A stretch of 64,000 bases of DNA from Prionace glauca (Eukaryota; Chordata; Chondrichthyes; Carcharhiniformes; Carcharhinidae), in the NCBI GenBank assembly GCA_037974335.1, contig CM075760.1, positions 42,474,103 to 42,538,102 on the forward strand, read 5' to 3'. Shown piece after piece: positions 44,085 to 56,778 of the stretch. Below the pieces are notes generated by a model that was not told the origin of the DNA, made no database searches, and saw nothing but the letters and a program-made list of their open reading frames with translations. Position 1 is the stretch's first letter, and each line of letters opens with the position of its first letter. Both the position numbers and the translations under genes were made by a program.

Positions 44085-45570
44085 AGTTGCAAAGGCAGAT
44101 GCCTTGAGTTGGCTACAATTAACGGACACTGGTCATATCCCCAGTGGAAGAGACAGTAATCATGAACTTTTTCAAAACTTTCCCAGTGACAGCCAATAAT
44201 ATTCGGCTATGGATACAAAATTACCCAGTCCTCAATAAACTGAAGCAGCGAGCGCTGATGGGGAAAACCAAAAGGCCGTTACAGCCTGAATTACACCCAT
44301 ATTGGATGGCAGAGAGCAGCTGACTGTGGAAGATGGCACACTCTTATGGGGTTTAAGAGTGTCACCCTCAGCCAAGGTTCACCATCCCATCCTCGCGGTA
44401 CTCATGGCCACCCAGGAGTGACAAACGGAAGAATCTCCAAATTGCCACGTCTGTGGCCAGGTATGAATACAGGGATTTGGTTGTGGGTCAGTGTTGGCAA
44501 TATCAACAAGGGACGAATGTCAACAGTCACTACTCTTCACACTTGGGAATGGCTGGAACGGCCGTAGACGTGGCTGCACATGGACAGTGCCGGACCGTTC
44601 ATGTGGTCTAAGTTCCTGATGATGATAGATGCTGATTCAAAGTGAATGGCCGTACACAGGGTGAGTCAATCAAACACAAAGACAAGAGTGGAGAAAGTTC
44701 ATGCCTCTTTCTTGACACCCGGGATCCCGCAGGTGTTAGTTTCTGAAAATGGACCACCCTTTATGAGCCAGGAATTTGTGCATTGCATGAAGTTGAACAG
44801 AATTTAACGCGTTCGGACAGTGCCCATATTACCCTCTTTCAGCAGCCTGGCAGAAAGAGTGGCCCAAACACTAAAAACAGGTTCAAAAAACCATCCCACA
44901 GCCTCCGTTGACACCAAACTATCTAGATTTCTCTTCAATTGCAGGACAACATGCCCCCAATCACCACTACCCCCCCCCCCCCCCCCCAAGCAGAGTTGCT
45001 CATGATCACTCTTCCCAAAGTTAAGTCTGATTTTCCGAGGGCGGGAGCTGACACCCAGAACCGTTCCCATCAACTGGGACAGGCACTTAAAGGCAGTTGT
45101 TAGGCGATTCGTTAAGAATCATGGCAATGGATCCGCGTGATTATGAGGCACGTACAGGTCAGGAAAAGGGCCAGGTTCTTCTCAAGTCAGCTTGGGAGAT
45201 GCCATCCTATGGGAATGTTTCAAACATCTACAAGCCATGAAACCCCATGACATGCAGGGAAAATCAATTCCCAGCACATCCGGAACTTTGGAAAGAATCC
45301 CAGGCACTCCGGCTCCTGCTCTCCATCTCCACCAGTGAGAAACTCGGAGTTGAAATGGAAACAGTGGGCTTCGAATCTCGGCCACATTGTCTCCCGATAA
45401 AGGGAACTCGGGCCACAACGCTCATGGTGGAAGAGGCGAGCTCGGGTCTGCTGAACCCCACTGAGGCTGAGCAGGAGGAACCGGACCCAGCATTGAAATT
45501 CCAAACAAAGGCTTCCAAGGCTGTCAGCCCTCGGCGGTTACTCAGACCTAGAGGTGGAGGGGTGTAATAA
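44085..45570 (+). mobile_element. Fossil Ty3/gypsy-class LTR retrotransposon, pol remnant
   Basis: Patches of similarity to the RNase H end and integrase region of a Ty3/gypsy-type pol are recognisable on the plus strand. No flanking long terminal repeats, gag or protease were recognised. The remnant is broken in several places and looks old. A C-run lies inside it. Confidence 0.65.
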
Positions 45571-45929
45571 CTTAAAATTGATGAATGAGTTGGACATAGT
45601 CAAATATAAACTACGGAACTGAGGCCTGTGAAATCTGCATATTCAGTGATCTCCACAGACGTAAGCTGCAGAGCGTGCAACGCTGAGAGTTGGGGAAAGT
45701 GAGGGAGTTTAGGGAAGTGGATAGAGAGGTGTTGCTGTGTCTTGTGTCCCTTACTACCCGTTCCATACTGCCATTTCCAGTTGGGTAGGTGTTGACCAGA
45801 CATTACAGTTCAGAAAGTGACGTGGGACAAACGGAAGCAGCTGGTTGTTGAAAAGTCCTTGGAAGGAAAAGTGAGGGAATTTTCTGAGTAGCTCCTGCTG
45901 ATGCCAGAGCTTCACGAAGCATTCCTGAT

Positions 45930-46090
45930 GTTGTTAATGTTCTAGGTACGAATCCCGAAACTGCAGCTGATGGAATTTGAATTAAATAAAAATTGTCTGG
46001 AAATAAAAATCTACTGATGACCATAAAACCATTTTTGATTGTCGAAAGGACCAATGTTTTTCACTAATGTCCTTTAGGAAAGGAAATCTA
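45930..46090 (+). repeat. Interspersed repeat copy
   Basis: GGAATTTGAATTAAATAAAA, ACTGATGACCATAAAACCAT and CACTAATGTCCTTTAGG match the family at 40680-40960. Confidence 0.6.
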
Positions 46091-46099
46091 CCAGGGAGA

Positions 46100-47330
46100 G
46101 GGGAATAAAGCAAAGGTGAATTAGCTGAAGTGGAACGAGAGAACAGGGCCAGTAAAACTCAGAGAAAGAGCAGAAATAGTGTGGCTCCTAATTAAAGCGG
46201 GTCCGGCAGGCTGAAGTGCATTTGTTTCAATACAAGAAGTGTAACAGGTAAGGCTGATGGACGTAGAGCTTGGATTCGTTCTTGGAACTGTGAGGTTGCT
46301 GCTATTACAGAGACTTGGTTAAGGAATGGAGAGAAATGACAGCTTAACGTAGAAGGATACAGATGATTCAAGCAAGATAGAGAGTCATGTAACGGGGAGG
46401 GACATTTTCAAGACTGGTAGGGAGAATATTGCAGCAGTACTGCAGGAGGACTGCACCCAATGTACTTCGCATGGCTTATACAGCGAGGCAGTATGGGTAG
46501 AGTGCAGGAATAGGAAGGCTGTAGTCACAAGATGCGACATTTTCTATTGGCCTCCCAACAACCAGCGGGAGATTAAGAAACAGGTATGAATGAGATTTTG
46601 ACAAGGTGTTAAAGTAACAGGATTGTTGTGGTGGGAGAGTTAACTTCCTCAAAATTGATAAGGACTCATTTTGTGCTCAGTGTGTGGATGGGGCAGTGTT
46701 TGTAAGGAGCATCCAGGAGGGCTTCCCGAAACATTATATGGATAGTCCAACTAGGGAAGCGGCTGAACTGGACCTGGCAATAGGGAATCAGCCTGGTCAG
46801 GTGGTCGACATTTCGGTGAGGGAGCAGTTGGGGAACAGAGACACAACTCAGTAAGCATTAAGGTACGGACAGAGAAAGGTAAGCGTAATACTCAAGTGAA
46901 GATCTTAAACTGGGGGAAGGCTAATTATAACAATATTAGGCAGAAACTGAAGAATGTAGATTGGGGCAGATGTTTGAGAGCAAATCAACATCTGGCACAT
47001 GGGAGGCTTTGAAGTGCAAGTTGATAGCAATTCCGGACTGGCACATTCCAATGAAGATGAAGGATAGGTATGGCAAATTTTGGAAACATTATAAAATGAG
47101 ATAAATTATGAGCCTAGTCAAAGCGAAAAAGGAAGACTTTTTCTAGCCTAGGAAGACACAAAGCAATTATGGAATACAAGAAAAAGAAACTTTAGCAAAG
47201 AGTAAGGAGGGCTAAAAGGGGTCACGAAAATTATTTGGCCGCAGGATGGAGGAAAATCCTAAGGCGTTTTACATTTACATAAAGGGCAAAAGGTTAGCCA
47301 GGGAGAGGGCTGGCACACTCTCAGCCTTCT
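46100..47330 (+). mobile_element. CR1 LINE fragment (endonuclease and linker half)
   Basis: The plus strand keeps patches of the endonuclease half: a TETWL-like motif near 46305, LDLAIGNQPGQVV near 46770, then GTACGGACAGAGAAAGG. The linker with AGGAGGGCTAAAAGGGGTCA is near 47205. It ends in an open frame beginning MEENPKAFYIYIKGKRLARE (47246). This is the part missing from the long copies at 12262 and 20489. It is frameshifted and old. Confidence 0.65.
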
Positions 47331-48420
47331 TATTCTTATTGATACAAAGGATTGAAACATCTGCAATCTCCAGAGAAGGAGCAATATTCCTGTTTAACCG
47401 TTACATTCACCAATTCCATGGTAACCATCCTATATACTTTCTACTGTGTATAGGTTGTACAATCTCGCTAATACGATGAATCAGGATCGGGTGCATCATA
47501 AGGGTGGCCAGACCTTATGATATAAACAGTGATATTGCCTGGTGAACATGGACTGCAGCGATTCAAGATAGCAGCTCATCACCACTTTGTCAGGGGCAAT
47601 TAGAGAAGGACAACAGATGTCAGTGCTGCCCACAACCTATAAATGATTAAAAATTATGTAGTAACAACAGAGACAGAATCTAATCTAATATAGACAGATA
47701 TGCTAGCAGAATGATGACATAACCTGACTTGAAGAGTCATGTAAAGCAATGTATGGGATCTCTAGAGTAAGAGAGACAGAGCATGATATAATGTATAAAT
47801 AAACAGGTTTTTCTGTGCATGTGATAATTCTAGAAAAAGGAATTTGTCCAATAATAACCAGCAGGTGTCAAATGAAGCAACATCAGATACAGGTTTGAAT
47901 TCACAACTGATTGGGTAACGCTTTCCAAAAATAATAATCGAGAATTAGAACATTATAATTTGAATGACTGGCTCCAGTGTATCACTAACAGAGACAGCTG
48001 GGCCTGGAGTCAGACTGGGACCTGATATTTCTGGGGTCTTGGCGCAGGTTTCTTTGTAATGACGAACGATGCAGGGATTTGTGTGGCAAACACAGATTGG
48101 AAATCCCATGGCAACCGCAGGAGTGACTGACTCCACCCGACTAAGAGCTGCTGTTCTCAAGGAGGGGAGTGGGGTTTAATCATAACGGACTCCATAAAGT
48201 TCTGTTATCTGAGGTAACAATGATGAATCTGTCAGAGGAACAGAAAACAATCTGTTCCTTCTCATTCTTACAGGCAGTTCCACATTTGTAGACACAATTA
48301 GGACTCAATATGAAAAACTTCATCGGATGAAAAAAAACAGTGCAATAAATGCACTGTTCGATCCAATGCTCATTTGTTCAAAGCCTTGGCTTGTAAATAG
48401 AAATGAATTTCGGAATGGTT
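47331..48420. other. Intergenic, nothing recognised
   Basis: No gene, RNA or named repeat could be supported. Confidence 0.35.
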
Positions 48421-48429
48421 CCTGGCAAT

Positions 48430-48692
48430 TACACACATACATACACACACACATTTAGGCATACACAAACACACACACACACATTCACACACACACACAC
48501 ACACACAGATTTAGGCATACACACACATTTAGGCATACACAAACACACACACACACATTCACACACACACACAAACACACACACGCATTTAGGCATACAC
48601 ACACACACACATACACACACACACGCATTTAGGCATACACACACACACACATACACACACACACACACATTTAGGCATATACACACACACAA
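48430..48692 (+). repeat. CA microsatellite with ATTTAGGCAT minisatellite units
   Basis: (CA)n tract in which ATTTAGGCATA recurs at least six times, at variable spacing. The threonine/histidine-rich open frame over it is an artefact. Confidence 0.92.
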
Positions 48693-50290
48693 CATTTTTT
48701 GTCAAAAGATATTAGCACAAGACGGCAGCTGTAAACAAATTGTACTTTATTCAGTCTTAATGAAGGATAGGGAGAGGCACAAAGCGAATGCTAGGACAGT
48801 TATATAGACGAACCATCAAAATGGTCCCATTCTCAAATTCTAATCTCATGAAGGGTATATCTAATTTATTTTCCAAAGTTACTGTGAAATCGGGTTCGAT
48901 CAGCCTTTCAAGCTGTTCATTCCAGTTCATAACAACTCTTGTGTAAAAGTAAATGATCCCATTTCTGTCTCTCTGCTCAGTAGAATAAATCTGTGCCCAT
49001 GGGTTGCTGACCGTCCTCCCAATTGAAATATTCTCTCTTTAGTTAACCTACTTATAGCTTCATAATTTTGAATACGAATAGAAGTGTTCAAAAGACTGGC
49101 AAGGAGTAGAGAGCGGCACCGAGAGAGTTAGGAGAAAGAAAAATGGAGCGCTGACAGATAAAGGCCCAGGAACAAAAAATAAGTAGCAGATGGAGAGAAA
49201 ATGATCAAACAATATAAGATAACAGCTATCATTCCCTCCCTTCACAGAACCCGGGGGAACTTAGTGAATATCCCACTGACCATCCAGTTACGTCCGGGAA
49301 TGCAAACTCTGAATGGATTACATCAGGCTTATTTGTAAACGTCACCACAATGAGATCTGTGCGATTCTGCCCTGACTCTGTGGGCAGATATAGGCCGCAC
49401 TGACAGATGTTCTCACCAGATTGTGGTCTCTGGATTTATTTTCTGCTCGGAAGTGAGATGTGTGGTTTGGAACCCGCAGCATGAAACAGGAAGTTGTGTT
49501 ACCTGAGAATGAAACAACCGGGGCCAGTTTGATGTTATCGCCGTGAACAGTCTTCCTGCCTGTGAGGGTGAACTCACTCTGACAGCATCAAGAACAGTCA
49601 CACAGATTGCTGCCGGTCTCAGCATTACATTCACCTCCATTCCCATTTTAAGGAACCAAGAAAATGATCATATGGGGTTTACATAATGGGGTTTACATAA
49701 AATGGGGATTTACATAAATTTATTGAAGGGAAGATGGACTGAAGATTATCACTAATAGAAAAGAGGGAAATTAAAGCAGTTTTTTTCTTCGGAGGTGTTC
49801 TAAAATAGAAACTTTCAGTGTTGTGTGACAGAAATCGAGGAGAGAGATTAAGTGAGTGAACTGGCCTATTTCCGGCACTGAATTTTCCTCTGATGACACT
49901 TTTTGCTTCATCTTTTCAGTCGTAAGGTGCCTTAAGCAAAAAGAAAGATTTTTCTTTCCAACTTGGAGCTCGATTGGCTCCTAGATACTTGTTTAATTGA
50001 ATTAATGGATACGGACAGAGCAAAGAGAAGTTATCTGATTTAGTTGCAGTCTGAGACAGAGAAAGAAAGGAGAGAAGTTCAGTGAGTCATCTGAAAGATG
50101 CATTGCCTTGGCAGCGGAATGGCCAGCTGTACATCCCATGTACAGGACGCCAAGGGCGTCCAGGGCAATTCATTAACTTTGGGTATTGAATGAGGCAAAA
50201 AATGTGTAACTAAATATTGAATAAGTTACCATAACTAATTGCCCTTATAAGATGGTGATGAGAATTGCTGCGAAATCTGTGGTGAATGTC
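48693..50290. other. Intergenic, nothing firmly recognised
   Basis: The minus strand at 49550-49650 has a short ATG-hydrophobic-donor pattern (LRPAAICVTVLDAV then GTGAGTTC). No V or other domain could be linked to it, so it is not called as an exon. Confidence 0.3.
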
Positions 50291-50294
50291 CTCA

Positions 50295-50930
50295 CACCGC
50301 GCTGTTACAGACGGTGTTCTTGCATTTCATTCCAGCAACTGTGAAGGAAGGGCGATATTTTTCCAAATCAGGTATATGACTGACTTGGAGTGGAATTTAC
50401 GGGTAATATTCCCAGGTAACTTTTGCCCCATCCTTCCAAATGGTAACAGGCGTGTATTTGGAAGGTTTTGCCGAGGAGTCTTGGTCAGTTTCTGAAGTGA
50501 AACTTGAATACGGTATACAATACTTCTGTTGTTTGTCGGTGGTGGAGAGAGTGAGCATTTGGAAATGCTGTGCCAGTCAAGCCGGCTGCTCTGTTCTAAA
50601 TACATTAAAACTTCTTGAATGTTGTTTGAGCTGCACTTATTCAAGCAAGTGGAGAGAACCCTCTTTCATCCTCAGTTGTGGCTTGTAGACAGTGGACAGG
50701 TTTGGGGAGTCAGGAGGTGGGTTACTCACAGCAAGCTGACCCGATATTCCATCCGGAGCTTTTATAAACCTAGTTAAGTCAGGAATTAGTCAATGGTAAC
50801 CCTAACGATGTTTATAGTGGGTGATTCAGTATTGTAATATCATTGAATGACAAGGAGCAATGGATAGATTTTCTCTTTTTGGAGATGGTCATTGCCTGAC
50901 GCTAATATTACTAATAATCTCCAAATCACA
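50295..50930 (-). mobile_element. I/Nimb-like LINE fragment
   Basis: The plus strand is a diverged copy of a repeat that on the minus strand encodes part of a LINE reverse transcriptase. It includes GAAGGGCGATATTTTTCCAA, GGTGGTGGAGAGAGTGAGCA, GGGGAGTCAGGAGGTGGGTT and GAGATGGTCATTGCCTGACG. Smaller pieces lie at 10495, 51300 and 62930. Clade naming is tentative. Confidence 0.6.
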
Positions 50931-51039
50931 AAAAAAAGTATTTAACATATTATTTTCGGCATTGTATTTGGTATGCATATAATTGCAGTTTATTTAATGT
51001 CGTTTATTAAGATTCAAATTTATTCAAATCACTTTGGCC

Positions 51040-51240
51040 TTTCTGTCACCAAAGAATCAACTCTGTCCCAGAATTCAGAGGGAAATTGAATTAAGTCAGA
51101 CCGAGGATCAGGAGCAGCTACCCAGCAGCCTTTGTGCTTTATTGACAAGTAATCACCCCATCACCACACATAAATCTCTGTAGAATAATTGGAGTCATTT
51201 TTAAAATGACTGCATAACTGTCACTCATTCGCAATTAAAT
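51040..51240 (+). repeat. Local repeat, copy A
   Basis: Shares TGTCCCAGAATTCAG, GGGAAATTGAATTAA, CGAGGATCA, CAGCAGCCTTTGTGCTTTAT with 52325-52400 and its continuation after 52598. A duplicated local segment about 1.3 kb apart. Confidence 0.6.
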
Positions 51241-51299
51241 AATTTCATTCGCCATTTCCCATTCATTCATAAGGATTAGTGTATCTGAAATTGATTTAT

Positions 51300-51470
51300 G
51301 GAAGGTGGGCGATGCTGCTGATGGCACCATTTATTCCCTATTGCTAATTGCATTCGGTAAGCTGGGGGTGAGCGCCCTTCATGAACTGCTGCAAAACCTG
51401 GTGTGTAGTTATATCCACAGTGCTGTTAGGGAGGGTGCTTCTACATTCCGACCCAGCGACATAAAAATAC
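51300..51470 (-). mobile_element. I/Nimb-like LINE fragment
   Basis: CCTTCATGAACTGCTGC, ACAGTGCTGTTAGGGAGGG and CCGACCCAGCGAC belong to the same repeat as 50295-50930, here the upstream part. Confidence 0.55.
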
Positions 51471-51606
51471 AGCAATGTACGTCCAATGTATGTCCAAAAG
51501 AGGTTTATTAGTGTTTTGGAGTGGAATTTCCAGGCGAGACTGTTCCAATTCACCAATTGTCATCAATCCATAAAGATAAAGAATGATTTCATCAATTATA
51601 TTCAGC

Positions 51607-51706
51607 ACTTTGCTAAAGGAAATACTGCGGATTCTGGAAACTGAACCAAAAAAAATCTATAAATGCTGTAAAATCTCAACAGGTCTGAGAGCATCTGTGG
51701 AGAGAG
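51607..51706 (+). repeat. Widespread short repeat
   Basis: GGATTCTGGAAACTGAACCA, AAATGCTGTAAAATCTCAAC and GAGCATCTGTGGAGAGAGAA form a unit typical of a common vertebrate/elasmobranch repeat. A second, reversed piece is near 52170-52230. Confidence 0.5.
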
Positions 51707-51796
51707 AATAGAGTAAGAAGTCTGACAACGCCAGGTTTGAGTCCAACCAATTGATTTGATCGTAAATTTTATGTAATAGCATCTCCACATCATGAG
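51707..51796 (+). repeat. Foldback-type element, short deleted copy
   Basis: AGAAGTCTGACAACGCCAGG and GAGTCCAACCAATTGATTTG are joined to AGCATCTCCACATCATGAG: both ends of the foldback family with most of the middle lost. Confidence 0.6.
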
Positions 51797-52324
51797 AGAG
51801 AATAGAGCCAACGGTTCGAGTCAGGATGGCCCATTATCATTTAGAGGGAATTGAAGAGGGTGATGAAATTGAGAAATGATGAGACTGGAAAGGGATTAGG
51901 AAGAGTTTGTTTTCCGATACTGTTAGTGATTGAGGCTTTGATTAGATTAGTTAGGATGTAGAAGTTGATTATGATATTTGGGATCGTATATGAATTGACA
52001 CAAATTGTGTGTGTCTCAAAATAGTGTATAGAATTAAACAGTAGCTATTTTAACGATTCCTTTCTCACAGGAAAGTTATTCAGCTTCTCTGACACCTTGT
52101 TAGAAACAATGATGATCTCTCCAATCAGAAATGCACTTTCGAAGCATTCTCCAGATTCGAAATGTTGTCTCTAATCTGTCTCCACAGATGCTGTCGGACC
52201 TGCTGAGATTTTCTGTTTGTTTTAAATGTTTAATTCTATACAATAGGTAACTGAACTTTGCTTCGTATAATTTATTGATATTAACATTTAATGACGTTTT
52301 ATTGGCTGTTTTGTCAGCAAGGAA

Positions 52325-52700
52325 TAAAACTTGTCCCAGAATTCAGCGGGAAATGGAATTAATTTGGACCGAGGATAATGAACAGCAGCCTCTGCGCTTC
52401 ATTGACATGTCATCACCTCATTGACACCTCATAAGATGATTGGGCTCAGGAGGGAGAATTGTAATATTTGAAACATCTGGCTCTTTCATATGCAACAAAT
52501 TACTCAACATGCCCTCACCCAAATTAGTGAAGCGATCAGGATGCAAAGTGAATAATGTGGCAGCCTCTGCGCTTCATTGACATGTCATCACCTCATTATT
52601 ACACAGAAAATCCTGATACATAGCTGGAGTGTGTGATGATTTTCAAAATGATGATATAAATGTGACCACTCATACCTCATGTGAAGTTACTGAATCTTTA
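52325..52700 (+). repeat. Local repeat, copy B, split by an inverted insertion
   Basis: Copy B of the segment at 51040 is interrupted by 52423-52559. The interruption is flanked by 38-bp exact direct repeats (52385-52422 and 52560-52597). The inserted stretch is the reverse complement of 52780-52909 with only a few differences over 130 bp. Confidence 0.85.
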
Positions 52701-52779
52701 AATCCCTATTCATTATTACACAGTTGTGGGAAATAATGTAACACTTGTAGTTGCCCAGTGAGTCTCACAACCTTTCTGT

Positions 52780-52909
52780 TGCCACATTATTTACTTTGCA
52801 GCCTGATAGCTTCACTAATTTGGGTGAGGGCATGTTGAGTAATTTGTTGCATATGAAAGAGCCAGATGTTTCAAATATTACAATTCTCCCTCCTGAGCCC
52901 AATCGTCTT
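52780..52909 (+). repeat. Source/partner of inverted 130-bp copy
   Basis: Reverse complement of 52433-52562 at about 97% identity by eye. The two arms are separated by about 220 bp, so the region can form a large hairpin. Confidence 0.88.
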
Positions 52910-53209
52910 CCTTCTTTTTATCTTGGAAAGGAAAATTCAGCATCAGCAGAGAAATGAACAGGAAAATCTTGTCTTCCTCTTTGTGAGGATCAGTTTGCTA
53001 ACTCCCGATAAACCCAGGATGGATTTCACCCAGAAACTCTGGAAGGATTGAATATGTTAGGCTGACTGCAACGTGGAATAAAGGAGCTGATTCAATATAT
53101 GAAGTAGTCAAGCAGAAATATGGGAATGTAGAACAATATCTTTCAGTACCATCTATCAATGCATTCATCAATCAATTCACTGATTCCTCATTCAATACAT
53201 TCAGACATC

Positions 53210-53960
53210 CAGCTGTCATTCATCGAGTCACAGAGTCATAGAGGTTTACAGCATGGAAACAGGCCCTTCGGTCCAACTTGTCCATGCCTCCCTTTTATTT
53301 AACCTGCCAGCTAATCCCAATTGGCTGCATTTGGCCCATATCCCTCTATACCCATCGTACACATATAAAACCTAAATGTTTTCTAAAAAGGTACAATTGT
53401 ACCTGCCTCTACTACTACCTCTGGCAGCTTTTTCCAGACACTCACCACCCTCTCTGTGACACAATTTTGCATTTCTCCCCTCTCATCTTAAGTCTATGCC
53501 CTCAAGCTTAGAGTCCCCTAATTTTGGGAAAATAATATTGACTATCCATCTTGTCTATGCCCCTCATTACTTTATAGACCTCAGCCTCCTACACTCCAGA
53601 GAAAAAACGTCCCATTCTAGTTAGCCTATTATTATAATCCAAACCATCAAGTCCCAGTAGCATCCTAGTAAATCTTTTCTGGACTCTTTCTAGTTTAATA
53701 ATAGTGTGACCAGAATTGCACATAATATTCCAAGTGTGGCCTTAACAATGTCTTGGACAACTTCAACAAGACATCCGAACTCCTGTATTCAATGTTCTGA
53801 TCAATGAAACCAAGCATGCCGAATGCTTTCTTCACCACTCTATCTACCTGTACTCTACTTTGAAGTCGCTATGAACATGTACCTAGAGATCTCTTTGACC
53901 TGTAACTCTCCGCAACGTGCTACTATTGACTGATTCATCCAACTATAATTCATTCAACAG
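53210..53960 (-). mobile_element. CR1 LINE fragment (3' half)
   Basis: The complement of a CR1 3' end and ORF2 C-terminus: ACAGCATGGAAACAGGCCCT, TTCCAGACACTCACCACCCT, CATCCTAGTAAATCTTTTCT, ATTCCAAGTGTGGCCTTAAC. Many frame breaks mark it as old. Confidence 0.8.
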
Positions 53961-54049
53961 TCATTCATTCCTGCATCAAAAATCGTGTATTTATTTTTTC
54001 ATAGATGGTGACGTAATATTAATTTATTAGATCCAGCGATCCAGAGGCT

Positions 54050-54220
54050 CAGAGAAATGAAGTGAGGACAGGGATTTAAATCGGGCCGTTGGAACTGGTG
54101 GAATTTGAATTCAATTAATAAATGTGGAATAGATTCTAATGGCGACCATAGGGACCTCTCTGATTCTCCCATGGAGGAAATCTGCCATTGCTACCTGGTC
54201 TCACAAGAATGTGACTCCAG
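54050..54220 (+). repeat. Interspersed repeat copy
   Basis: AATTTGAATTCAATTAATAA, GGAGGAAATCTGCCATTGCT and ACCTGGTCTCACAAGAATGT match the family at 40680-40960. Confidence 0.6.
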
Positions 54221-55649
54221 ATGGACAGCAAAATGACTGACTGACATCTTCAGAAGTCGCCAAGAAAACGAATCAGTTCAAGGGAATTTGGGACAGGCAA
54301 AACGTTCCACCAAATTCAAACATCCCACGGAAGGATAAAGGGAAAAGAAAACACAAGCATACGTATTCATGTTTTACAACATGTATCGTCCCTCTGAGCC
54401 ACCCCTCACAGACTGCCTGTAATTATCTTGATCCATCCACCGCAATATCCTGACGTGTTGGGAAAATCATCATTATTGTTAACATCACGCCAGAGAAGCG
54501 GCCTAACGTTTCTTTCCTGAGAGATGGGAAATTATCATACTGAACAACACATTTAAAGAATTAACATGCCCCCAGTACCGTTACTGGGTAGATTTATTTA
54601 TAAATAGGCTTCATTGACAATGTGAAGAGTTTGATGTTGGCTTGGAGCCAAGCGATCAGTGCTGAGGATATCGACTTTTGAATAACACCCGCCAGATGTT
54701 TCCTGTCAATAATTTTGAGGATTTGGCAGCAGCCTGGATTGCTGCCAAATATTGTATGGGGCAGATGAGCGTGAACCTGAATAGACAAAATGGAACTCAA
54801 CCATTTAAACAATAATGGTTTCATTCGCACAATAAAGACGCATTTTAAATCGTTATGATTCTAATCATTCTTTTCTTTTAATGCCCTGTTAATTCTGTGA
54901 TTAAGTATATCGGAAAACAATAAATTGACCAGATGCTATTTCATTTCGAGTAAATGTCATTCCAATAATTAAAACCTGTTTTTTTGAACAGCTTCACTAA
55001 GTGTGAAAGAGAGAGATGTTGATGGTCACATCTCCCAGTCTAATGAGGTCAGTGTAATCGCGAAAATAATTAAAAGAAAATCATAAAACTGCCTTGAAAC
55101 CAGAGATTGCTGGAATACTCTGAAAATTCTGCACCTCATTTAAACAACAGTATCTCTTGTACCTGATTAGCAGGTTATATCTTACAATATAACCTGATTT
55201 TGATTCTTTAACAAACCCTCTCATAGTTGCCAATGAGTGGATAATCGGTCAGTTCATAACCTGGTTGAAATGAAGATTAAAAAAAAATTCGTGTAATAAT
55301 GTTAATGTGACAAAAATCAAATCCTGATATCCTGTGTTATGAAGCCGGTGGCCAATACAATGGTTTGGATGCTGAAGGAGAACACTACTGATCGCCGCGT
55401 GCCTTCCGACTCATTAAATTCTCTGTCAATGTCGAAGTCAATTTTATGTTTCTCTGTCAGCTCACTGTTTAAATGTCAAACAGGCGGGTTTGTTTCACCC
55501 CTAATTTACATAGAGCAGAGGAATTTTGAGAAATGTCAGCAAACACTGTATAATGCGAGGAAACTCATGTTATCTTCAGAACCAAAATGTGCAGTGATAG
55601 CCATCCACACTGTAAGTAGAATGGCTTTGTTCATTCGCCGCATCTAATT
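54221..55649. other. Intergenic, nothing recognised
   Basis: AT-rich anonymous sequence. Open frames at 54594-54830 and 55339-55647 have no family signature. Confidence 0.35.
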
Positions 55650-56258
55650 ACAGAAATAGAACATAGAACATTACAGCACAAACAGGCCCTTCGGCCCTCG
55701 AGTTGCGCCGATCGCATCAACCCCACCAATCTATAGACCTATCTATAACCCCCAATCCCATTAAACCCCATATACTCATCCAGAAGTCTTTTAAAAGACC
55801 CCAGCGAGTTCGCCTCCACCACCGACGACGGCAGCCGATTCCAATCACTCACTACCCTCTGAGTGAAAAACTTACCCCTAACATCACCTCTGTACTTCCC
55901 TCCCCGCACCTTAAATCTGTGTCCTCTCGTAGCGACCATTTCAACCCGGGGAAATAGCCTCTGAGAGTCCACCCTATCTATTCCTCTCAACATTTTATAA
56001 ACTTCTATCAGGTCGCCTCTCAACCTTCGCCTCTCCAGGGAAAAGAGTCCCAGCTCCCTCAACCTATCTTCATAAGGCATGCCTCCCAGTCCAGGCAACA
56101 ACCTTGTAAATCTCCTCTGCACCCTTTCAATAGCTTCTACGTCTTTCCTATAGTGAGGCGACCAGAACTGCGCACAGTACTCCAAATGAGGCCTGACGAG
56201 GGTCCTGTAAAGTTGCAGCATTACCTCCCGACTCCTAAACTCAATCCCTCGACTCATC
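55650..56258 (-). mobile_element. CR1 LINE, short 5'-truncated young copy
   Basis: A 3' end of about 600 bp with an open C-terminal ORF2 part (EYCAQFWSPHYRKDVEAIER, PYEDRLRELGLFSLERRRLR). It differs from 20489-21100 at roughly seven positions by eye, so the two were inserted recently from close relatives. Confidence 0.92.
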
Positions 56259-56269
56259 GATAACAATTC

Positions 56270-56452
56270 CCCTTATCACAGAATTCCGACAGTGCAGAAG
56301 GAGGCCATTTGGCCCATCGACCCTGCGCGACAACAATCCCATGCAGGTCCTGTCCTAGCCCCGTAACTCCACATATTGACTCTGCTAAGCCTCCTGACAT
56401 CAAGGGGCAATTTATCATGGCCAATCAACTACCCCACACATTTTTGGACTGA
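56270..56452 (-). repeat. Elasmobranch SINE 3' part
   Basis: ACAGTGCAGAAGGAGGCCAT, CATCAAGGGGCAATTTATCA and CCACACATTTTTGGACTG in reverse orientation. It abuts the young CR1 copy. Confidence 0.75.
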
Positions 56453-56778
56453 TAAATTATGCTTCATTATTGTAACATGATAGAATTATTACAAAACAGA
56501 CTGATGGTCCCTTTATTTTATGGAAGTGTAATTTCATCATTTTTACATTTGTCTGCTCGTCACGGGCGTGGTAAGAAAAGCACCATATTTATAATTAGTT
56601 TTAAAAAAACATAAAAAACGACAAATTGAAATATCAGTATGAGAAATAATGGAGACATTGCAATGAATCGATTCAGTCAAATAAATATCTCGTTACATAT
56701 AACTTGGCAATTTCAATATTAAACCATTGTAAATCTGGGAGTCTATTCTGTTGGGGGTGTGGAAGGTGGGACGTGGAT

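Noticed and set aside
48403-48807. Thr/His-rich frame of 134 codons
   Set aside because: Entirely within the CA microsatellite.
49400-49650. Minus-strand leader-like exon (ATG, hydrophobic core, GTGAGT donor)
   Set aside because: No V, receptor or other domain follows within reach and no paralogue in the window, so the evidence is too thin.
1-56000. TCR J segments (FGxG motif with 12-bp RSS)
   Set aside because: No FGxG coding motif preceded by a nonamer-12-heptamer signal was found; only the heavy-type JH at 58611.
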